Source: Ammonifex sp.
Lineage (GTDB): Bacteria; Bacillota; Desulfotomaculia; Desulfotomaculales; Ammonificaceae
Assembly: GCA_003604985.1 (NCBI GenBank)
Contig: QZIW01000034.1
Span: 1-48,029 of the forward strand
DNA length: 48,029 nt
Direction of reading: 5' to 3'
The position numbers and the translations under genes were made by a program. Below, one piece after another: positions 42,558 to 48,029 of the stretch. The notes beneath the pieces are model-generated. The model was not told the DNA's origin. It saw nothing but the letters and a program-made list of their open reading frames with translations, and ran no database searches. Positions within the stretch are counted from its first letter, which is position 1, and each line of letters opens with the position of its first letter.

Positions 42558-43301
42558 TTAAAGTACCATCCCGCCGTCAACACTGAGGACCTGTCCCGTA
42601 ATGTACCGCGCCGCGTCACCGGCGAGGAAAACTACTACCTCGGCGACTTCTTCCGGCTCCCCGAGACGGCCCAGTATTATCCTTTCGCTTAACCGCTCCT
42701 TTACCCCTTCCGGTAGGCCGGCCGTCATTTCCGTTCGTATGAAACCGGGCGCCACCGCGTTCACCGTAATGTTACGGGGTCCGAGTTCCCGGGCCGCCGC
42801 TTTGGTGAACCCGATGAGGCCCGCTTTGGCCGCGGCATAATTAGCCTGTCCGGCATTACCCATCAGTCCTATGACTGAGCTTATGTTAATGATCCGGCCC
42901 CAGCGCGCTTTCACCATCGGCCGCGCCGCCGCCCGGGTGCAATTAAAAGCACCCCTTAAATTGACATTGACCACGGCATCCCAGTCCTCGTCCTTCATGC
43001 GCAGGAGCAAAGCATCCCGGGTAATACCCGCGTTGTTTACCAGGATGTCAAGGCGCCCGAACGACGAAAGGGCGTTTTCGATCAGGTTGTTCGCTTCGTC
43101 CGGGCGGGACACATCAGCCTGAAAAAGCACCGCCCGCCGCCCCATTGACTCTATTTCGGCCGCCACCGCCAGGGCATCTTCCGCACGGGAAACGTAATTT
43201 ATCATAACGTCGGCCCCTGACGCCGCTAAGGCCTTGGCAACCGCCCTCCCGATTCCCCGTGAGGCGCCCGTAACAACCCCCACCTTACCACTAAGATACA
43301 T
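42558..43301 (-). CDS. fabG: 3-oxoacyl-ACP reductase (FabG)
   Basis: NADPH-dependent short-chain dehydrogenase. From ATG 43301 (AAAGGGG upstream) it has 247 residues; the track's first nine residues are extra. TGASRGIG cofactor loop, NNAGITRDALLLRMK, catalytic Ser in SSVIG and Tyr-Lys in YAAAKAG are all present. Confidence 0.96.
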   Translation of the reverse strand: MYLSGKVGVVTGASRGIGRAVAKALAASGADVMINYVSRAEDALAVAAEIESMGRRAVLFQADVSRPDEANNLIENALSSFGRLDILVNNAGITRDALLLRMKDEDWDAVVNVNLRGAFNCTRAAARPMVKARWGRIINISSVIGLMGNAGQANYAAAKAGLIGFTKAAARELGPRNITVNAVAPGFIRTEMTAGLPEGVKERLSERIILGRLGEPEEVAEVVVFLAGDAARYITGQVLSVDGGMVL

Positions 43302-43428
43302 TTTAGCCAACCCCTTTCCGTCAAGCAAGCAGCTTTACAAGGATCCTGCTTCGGCCGACCGGCTTCAAGCCGTTTTGCTACAGCTGCCTCCAACCTCCGG
43401 CCTTTAAGTTGAATTCCTGCCTATATTA

Positions 43429-44376
43429 TCAGGCCAGCCCCGCGTGCCGTAAAACCTCCAACGCCGCGTTTAAGGAAGCTGTGTCTTCAACATTGCAGCA
43501 CGCCGCTTCCGGTGCAATCCGCTTCAAAAGCCCGGTCAGCACCTTCCCGGGGCCGACCTCCATGAAAAACTTCACCCCGTCCTGAACGAGCCGCCGGATG
43601 CCGTCCTCCCAGAGTACCGGGCTGTAAATCTGCCGTACCAGAGCGCCTCGCACCTCCGGCACGGTCTTGACGTAATTCCCGGTCGCGTTGGCCACGACCG
43701 GAAACTCGGGTTTTTTGATCACACCTTTTATCGTCAGTTCGGGCTCAAAAATCTCGCTGGCCCGCCGCATCAGAGAAGAATGGAAAGGGCCGCTGACCGG
43801 CAAAATGACGGATTTTTTCGCACCGGCCGCCTTAGCCGCCGCCACCGCCGCCTCCAGCGCGGGCATCTCCCCGGCAAGAACCACCTGACCGGGGCAGTTG
43901 TAATTGGCGGCCTCAATTACGCCCGCCTCCCGGGCAATGCTAAGCACGGTTTCCGTCCGTTCGCTTCTCAGTCCTAGGACGGCAACCATTCCCCCGCTGC
44001 CCAGGGGTACTGCTTCCTGCATTAACTGCCCACGCCGGCGCACTATTTTGACCGCCGCTTTGAAATCAATCGACCCGGCCGCGACGAGCGCGGTATATTC
44101 GCCCAGGCTGTGGCCCGCACCGGCATCCGGCCTGACCCCGTGCGCCAGCAAAACCGCGAGAGAGGCGATGCTGGCCGTCAGCACCGCGGGCTGGGTGTTT
44201 ACGGTTTTCTGGAGTTCCTCCTTCGGCCCCTGGAAGCAAAGGTCACTGAGCGAAAACCCCAGCGCCGCATCCGCCTTCGCAAAAACCTCCCTGACTTCGG
44301 CATACTGACGAAAAAACTCAAGGCCCATACCCACATACTGCGAACCCTGCCCCGGAAAAACAAAGGCCAGTTTCAT
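43429..44376 (-). CDS. fabD: Malonyl-CoA-ACP transacylase (FabD)
   Basis: Loads malonyl groups onto ACP. From ATG 44376 (GGGGGG nearby) it has 315 residues, MKLAFVFPGQGSQYVGMG; the track's extra N-terminus runs back into fabH. Nucleophile elbow GHSLGEYTAL and the catalytic His in PFHSSLM are intact. Located 14 bp after fabH. Confidence 0.96.
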   Translation of the reverse strand: MKLAFVFPGQGSQYVGMGLEFFRQYAEVREVFAKADAALGFSLSDLCFQGPKEELQKTVNTQPAVLTASIASLAVLLAHGVRPDAGAGHSLGEYTALVAAGSIDFKAAVKIVRRRGQLMQEAVPLGSGGMVAVLGLRSERTETVLSIAREAGVIEAANYNCPGQVVLAGEMPALEAAVAAAKAAGAKKSVILPVSGPFHSSLMRRASEIFEPELTIKGVIKKPEFPVVANATGNYVKTVPEVRGALVRQIYSPVLWEDGIRRLVQDGVKFFMEVGPGKVLTGLLKRIAPEAACCNVEDTASLNAALEVLRHAGLA

Positions 44377-44390
44377 AAACAGGCCCCCCT

Positions 44391-45380
44391 TTAATACCTT
44401 AATGCCAACGCGCCCCACGTCAGCCCGGCCCCAAACGCCACCAGAAGCGCCAGGCTGCCGGATTTTATTCTGCCGGTTGAAACGGCTTCGTATAAAGCGA
44501 TGGGAATCGAGGCGGACGAAGTATTGCCGTACCGGTCGACGTTGATCAGGACTTTTTCGGGCGGCAGGCAAAGTCTTTTGGCGAGGGCGTCGATAATGCG
44601 CACATTGGCCTGATGCGGTATGAAACAGTCCACTTCTTCTTGTTTTAAACCGCCGCTCCGCAACGCCTCCGCCGCTGCTTCTCCCATAGCTCTTACGGCA
44701 AACTTGAAAATCTCCCGGCCGTTCATAACCAGATGGTGAAGCCCGCTTCGAGCCGTTTCTTCCGAGGTTGGCAGCCTTGACCCGCCTGCCGGCATCTTGA
44801 GCAGGTCCGCCCCGGAGCCGTCCGCCCGCAGGACAACAGAAAGAACCCCCCGGGGCGGTTCAACGGGCTGCAGTACAACTGCACCGGCCCCGTCACCAAA
44901 AAGAACGCAAGTGCTCCGGTCCCGCCAGTCGGTGATTTTGGAAAGCGTGTCCGCGCCTACAACAAGGACATTGCGGAGGCAACCGGTACTTATGAACTGG
45001 GCCCCTACCGCCATTGCGTAAATAAAACTGCTGCATCCCGCCTCAAGGTCGAAAGCGGCAGCACGTTTGGCGCCAAGCTGGTGCTGCACAAGACAAGCGG
45101 TAGCGGGGAAGAGCATGTCCGGGGTAGCGGTAGCCACAATTATCAGTTCAACCTCAGCCGGCTCCAGTCCCGCCGCATTAAGCGCCCTAAGTGAAGCCTC
45201 AAAGGCAAAACTGGAAGTGCTTTCGCCGGAAGCAGCGATGCGCCTCTCCCGTATCCCCGTTCTTTCCCTGATCCAGGCATCGTTGGTTTCGACCATCTGC
45301 TCCAAGTCGTGGTTTGTAAGGACCCGGCTTGGAACGCTCATGCCGAGGCCGGTCACCCCTGCTGTCCGGGTTTCAGGCAT
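44391..45380 (-). CDS. fabH: 3-oxoacyl-ACP synthase III (FabH)
   Basis: Starts fatty-acid synthesis by condensing acyl-CoA with malonyl-ACP. The 329 residues show catalytic Cys in EAGCSSFIYAM, His in PHQANVRI and Asn in YGNTSSASIP. It overlaps plsX by 8 bp, giving the common plsX-fabH coupling. Confidence 0.97.
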   Translation of the reverse strand: MPETRTAGVTGLGMSVPSRVLTNHDLEQMVETNDAWIRERTGIRERRIAASGESTSSFAFEASLRALNAAGLEPAEVELIIVATATPDMLFPATACLVQHQLGAKRAAAFDLEAGCSSFIYAMAVGAQFISTGCLRNVLVVGADTLSKITDWRDRSTCVLFGDGAGAVVLQPVEPPRGVLSVVLRADGSGADLLKMPAGGSRLPTSEETARSGLHHLVMNGREIFKFAVRAMGEAAAEALRSGGLKQEEVDCFIPHQANVRIIDALAKRLCLPPEKVLINVDRYGNTSSASIPIALYEAVSTGRIKSGSLALLVAFGAGLTWGALALRY

Positions 45381-46323
45381 TTATCGTCTCTACTCCCTTA
45401 CCGGTTCGGCGGGCAAACCCATCGGCGGTAGCTTGTACAAGCCCGCTTGCTACCGCTGCCACCGCCACACGGATAGCGTTCTTAATCGCTCTGGCCTTCG
45501 AACTTCCGTGCGCGACGACCACCACGCCGCTCACACCCAAAAGAAGTGCTCCGCCGGTTTCGGCGTAGTCCAAGTTCTCCAGTCCCGGGCGGGCCGCCAT
45601 GCCAAAGGCCTGCGCCAGCCCCTCACCGGCTTTTAATACAACGTTGCCGACAAAACCGTCGCAGACGACTACATCCGCCCTGCCGTTGAAGACATCCCGC
45701 CCCTCGACATTACCGATGAAATTAACCGCTTCCTTTTTGAGCAGCGGATAAGCGCTCAAAGTCAGCTCGTTGCCTTTTGTCTCTTCCTCACCGATACTCA
45801 AAATCCCTACCCGTGGGGCCTGCAATTTCATAACACTTGAGGCGTAAGCTGAACCCATTACCGCGAACTGGGCCAAATGGTGGGGCTTAATGTCAACGTT
45901 CGCGCCGACATCAAGCAACACCGTATACCCGGATGTGTTTGGCACGAGGGCCATTAACGCCGGCCGGTCTACACCCTCCGGGCGCCCCAATTCCAACAAC
46001 GCCGCGGCCATTACGGCGCCGGTATTTCCTGCGGAGACCACGGCATCGGCCGAACCTTCCTTAACCAACCGTACGGCCCGGACAATAGAAGAGTCCCGCT
46101 TGCGACGCACGGCCTTGACAGGGTATTCTCCCATGCCGATCACTTCGCGCGCCGGGACCACCTTTATCCTGCCGTTTGACTTGCCTTTTAACTCTGCCTG
46201 AACTGGGGCCTCGTCTCCTACCAGGTAAGTCTCGATACCGTATTCCTCAACCGCTAGTAAGGCCCCCGCAACCACTTCCGCGGGGGCGTAATCGCCGCCC
46301 ATTGCGTCTACAGCTATTCGCAA
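45373..46323 (-). CDS. plsX: Phosphate acyltransferase PlsX
   Basis: Makes acyl-phosphate from acyl-ACP for phosphatidic acid synthesis. The 316 residues begin MRIAVDAMGGDYAP and include SAGNTGAVMAAAL, DVGANVDIKPHHLAQFA and CDGFVGNVVLKAGEG. TTG start with GGAGGG upstream. No fapR gene precedes it and no FapR box was recognised, unlike Bacillus. Confidence 0.95.
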   Translation of the reverse strand: MRIAVDAMGGDYAPAEVVAGALLAVEEYGIETYLVGDEAPVQAELKGKSNGRIKVVPAREVIGMGEYPVKAVRRKRDSSIVRAVRLVKEGSADAVVSAGNTGAVMAAALLELGRPEGVDRPALMALVPNTSGYTVLLDVGANVDIKPHHLAQFAVMGSAYASSVMKLQAPRVGILSIGEEETKGNELTLSAYPLLKKEAVNFIGNVEGRDVFNGRADVVVCDGFVGNVVLKAGEGLAQAFGMAARPGLENLDYAETGGALLLGVSGVVVVAHGSSKARAIKNAIRVAVAAVASGLVQATADGFARRTGKGVETINA

Positions 46324-46460
46324 AAAACACCCTCCTGCAGCACAGTATTCGCGCTAACCGGTTATGGCCGAATATAGGGCCCACTCCTTTAGAATGCCTG
46401 TTGCGACCTGGCCTGTAAGACTCAAACCGAACTTGGGGAAGACACCGGTCTTCGTGTTTA

Positions 46461-46492
46461 TAAAAATAGGGTTTGGTCTGTGCCAAAACCCT
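46461..46492 (-). terminator. Intrinsic terminator between rpmF and plsX
   Basis: Minus-strand AGGGTTTTGG / CCAAACCCT (one bulged T), 6-base loop, then ATTTTTAT. It would cut the ribosomal/YceD message from the lipid genes or attenuate it. Confidence 0.8.
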
Positions 46493-46502
46493 GGACATTC
46501 AA

Positions 46503-46688
46503 CTATTTTGTCTCTTCTACAGCGATTACCTTCCGCCCCTTGTACTGTCCGCAATTCAGACAAACACTGTGGGGTTTTTTTAAGGTCTTGCAATGCGGGC
46601 ATGGCACAAGACCAGGGGCCGTTGCTTTTATCTGCCCCCGGCGCAAGCGCCGCCGCTGCTTTGAAGTCCTACTTTTCGGTACCCCCAC
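46503..46688 (-). CDS. rpmF: 50S ribosomal protein L32
   Basis: From GTG 46688, eight bases after GGAGG, it has 61 residues starting MGVPKSRTSKQRRRLRRG, the standard L32 N-terminus; the track's three extra codons are within the ribosome binding site. The Zn-ribbon cysteines CPHC and CLNC are present, so this is the zinc-binding form. It overlaps the 3' end of yceD by 20 bp. Confidence 0.95.
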   Translation of the reverse strand: MGVPKSRTSKQRRRLRRGQIKATAPGLVPCPHCKTLKKPHSVCLNCGQYKGRKVIAVEETK

Positions 46689-47211
46689 CACCGCCACCTC
46701 CTTCTATTCCGCCGAATAAATCTTTCAAAACGGAAAGCCTCGGGTCACCCTTATCGACCTGGCAACTGCAGCCGCCGCTGTTCAGGTCTTTGCCGCAGTA
46801 TTGACACAATCCCAAACAGCTTTCCCTGCAGAGCGGCTTCATAGGCAGGGACAAGACCAAGCTCTCGGTTACGTGACCGGTAAAATCGATCTCGTCGGCT
46901 GCATAGGGGATCTCCTTGCCCTCTTCGTCAGCCCCGCCGTGAAGGCGATACTTCTCTTCAAACCGTCCTGCTATTTTTTCGGCGTATTCGCCGATACACC
47001 GGCTGCAACTGAGGCCGATGGTTGCGGAAACTTCGCCGACAGCCCAAAGAAAGTCTCCCGCATTGGTGACCGAAAGGTCAAGCTCGACCGGTGAAAGTAT
47101 GCGTACCGGCTCCCCGCCCGGGCCGGGGAAGGGTTCCACCCCGCCGGAAAGGAGGTAGCGCCGTTGCTGGGCCGGAGCATTTTTTAACCTTGCCACACTA
47201 ATGGTAAACAA
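46669..47211 (-). CDS. YceD/YlbN family protein (DUF177)
   Basis: 180 residues with the family Cys sites: LSCSRCIGEY and a C-terminal CRESCLGLCQYCGKDLN cluster, likely metal binding. The family is linked to 23S rRNA accumulation in bacteria and chloroplasts and almost always precedes rpmF. The C-terminus ends in an odd glycine run (GGIEGGGGGGGTEK), encoded by the overlapping rpmF ribosome binding site/start region. TTG start with GGTGGGG. Confidence 0.9.
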   Translation of the reverse strand: MFTISVARLKNAPAQQRRYLLSGGVEPFPGPGGEPVRILSPVELDLSVTNAGDFLWAVGEVSATIGLSCSRCIGEYAEKIAGRFEEKYRLHGGADEEGKEIPYAADEIDFTGHVTESLVLSLPMKPLCRESCLGLCQYCGKDLNSGGCSCQVDKGDPRLSVLKDLFGGIEGGGGGGGTEK

Positions 47212-47235
47212 ATCCCCACCTCAAATCAAGTAGTG

Positions 47236-47264
47236 ATTATAATCGCCTGTCCTTCCAGTGTCAA
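47236..47264 (-). promoter_or_regulatory. Perfect sigma-A promoter of yceD-rpmF
   Basis: Minus-strand TTGACA and TATAAT with exactly 17 bp between them; all 12 consensus positions match. About 25 bp upstream of the yceD start. Confidence 0.9.
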
Positions 47265-47379
47265 GGTAATCCTGTCTTTGTTCGCCTTTGCGTGAATTGC
47301 TCATTGTTATCCTGGTTTAAAGGACAAAGGTGTTAGGAACCGGTGCGCCCACATAAAACGATAACGAGGTGAAGAGACC

Positions 47380-48029
47380 GTGCGTCCCAACCCCCGTAAG
47401 ACAGTGCTGGCGGTTTTGATATTGGTTTTCTTTTTGTTGATGATTACCCACCCCGCGGCCATTTACCGCGGGGCCACCGGTGGCCTGGGCATATGGTGGC
47501 AGATAATCTTTCCTTCTCTACTCCCTTTTTTCATTACCACCGAAATCCTGCTCGCGCTCGGTGTGATCCAGTTCTCGGGGGCGCTTCTTGAACCTTTGAC
47601 GAAAAAGGTATTCAGACTCCCGGGGAGCGCCGCCTTCGTATTGGCGGTCGGCTATACATCCGGATATCCGATGGGCGCCGCCATGGCCGCCCGCCTGACT
47701 TCCCAGAGACTGTTATCACCGTCCGATGCCTCCCGTTTGGCCGCTTTCACCAATAACGCCAGCCCCATCTTTATTCTGGTGACTGTCGCCGTGGGCATGT
47801 ATCATAACCCGGGCCTGGGGCCGTTTCTGGCGGTGATTCATTACCTGAGCAACATTTTGAGCGGGCTCGTGTTCAGCTTCTTCGCCCGCCCTCTTCCGGC
47901 AACCGCCCCCAACCCCTGGCGGCACGCGGTGGAAACGCTGGCCCGGGCGCACCAGCAGGATCTCAGGAACACCGGACAGCTTGCCGGCGACGCGGTCCGC
48001 TATGCGGTTAACAGTCTCTTCACCATCGC
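47380..48029 (+). CDS. ylbJ: YlbJ-like sporulation integral membrane protein (cut by window end)
   Basis: Absent from the ORF track because it has no stop in the window. From GTG 47380 (GAGGTGA ten bases upstream) it reads MRPNPRKTVLAVLILVFF through at least 216 codons, with several membrane helices, a GYTSGYPMGAAMAA loop and TNNASPIFILVTVAVGM, which match YlbJ (nucleoside-recognition-like transporter fold). In Bacillus ylbJ is a sporulation gene in the same neighbourhood as ylbN(yceD)-rpmF; here it is divergent from them. No clear SigE promoter was identified. Confidence 0.85.
   Translation, partial: MRPNPRKTVLAVLILVFFLLMITHPAAIYRGATGGLGIWWQIIFPSLLPFFITTEILLALGVIQFSGALLEPLTKKVFRLPGSAAFVLAVGYTSGYPMGAAMAARLTSQRLLSPSDASRLAAFTNNASPIFILVTVAVGMYHNPGLGPFLAVIHYLSNILSGLVFSFFARPLPATAPNPWRHAVETLARAHQQDLRNTGQLAGDAVRYAVNSLFTI

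Noticed and set aside
47212-47379. SigE promoter for ylbJ
   Set aside because: CATAAAAC near 47352 is a weak -10 resemblance and no matching -35 is found at proper distance.

Overview
The window reads as the chromosome of an anaerobic, endospore-forming, Gram-positive bacterium of the Peptococcaceae / Desulfotomaculum-Pelotomaculum type. The evidence is seen in the sequence plus known family distribution: the Firmicutes stress and housekeeping string ctsR-mcsA-mcsB-clpC-radA-disA-carD-yacL-ispDF-cysE-cysS; a spore-associated ylbJ homologue; a near-perfect SigH-type promoter; strong GGAGG ribosome binding sites with many TTG and GTG starts; and a complete HdrABC-MvhDGA hydrogenase / heterodisulfide reductase operon typical of H2-using anaerobes. 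Genus level is inference.

Layout. (1) 29-12559, minus strand: cysS, cysE, ispDF, yacL, carD, disA, radA, clpC, mcsB, mcsA, ctsR. A consensus promoter with a likely CtsR operator precedes ctsR, tandem consensus promoters precede carD, and a further promoter precedes cysE. (2) 12820-13975: a patatin-like lipase (plus strand) facing a tRNA-Leu (minus strand). (3) 14273-21082, plus strand: hdrA-hdrC-hdrB-mvhD-mvhG-mvhA and a hydrogenase maturation protease, ending in an intrinsic terminator. (4) 21190-22581: a frameshifted small endonuclease-V-like gene, an unrecognised small gene and a DUF2512-type membrane protein. (5) 22594-23137: a tRNA His-Gln-Lys transcription unit with its own promoter and terminator, its spacers filled with a dispersed inverted-repeat family. 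(6) 23162-28880, minus strand: amidase, sensor kinase, murI and an orphan 2-hydroxyacyl-CoA dehydratase-like protein, led by a SigH-type promoter. (7) 29266-33430: L,D-transpeptidase, a family often called quinate 5-dehydrogenase, a cyclase-family hydrolase, an RlmI-type methyltransferase and a small helical protein. (8) 33730-38921, minus strand: mtnP-mtnA-ahcY-class II aldolase-mtaD, a nucleoside/thioether salvage operon. (9) 39236-47264, minus strand: yceD-rpmF, then plsX-fabH-fabD-fabG-acpP-fabF-rnc-ftsY. (10) 47380-end, plus strand: ylbJ, cut by the window edge.

How the genes work together. The Hdr-Mvh operon encodes every subunit of an H2-oxidising, flavin-based electron-bifurcating complex plus the endopeptidase that matures its large subunit; the bacterial disulfide acceptor is not encoded here. 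The mtnP-to-mtaD operon looks like a deaminate-first route for the by-products of SAM chemistry (MTA, SAH, 5'-deoxyadenosine). The deaminase, a phosphorylase whose base-binding site carries Asn instead of Asp, the isomerase and an aldolase could together give DHAP and an aldehyde, while a short-tailed AhcY could cleave the deaminated SAH. The amidase-kinase-murI unit links wall remodelling to stationary phase or sporulation through SigH. The right-hand block is a classic phospholipid / fatty-acid initiation cluster.

Many ORF-track starts are upstream artefacts. Where a GGAGG lies about 5-9 bases before an in-frame GTG, TTG or ATG that also fits the family length, I have moved the start and said so.
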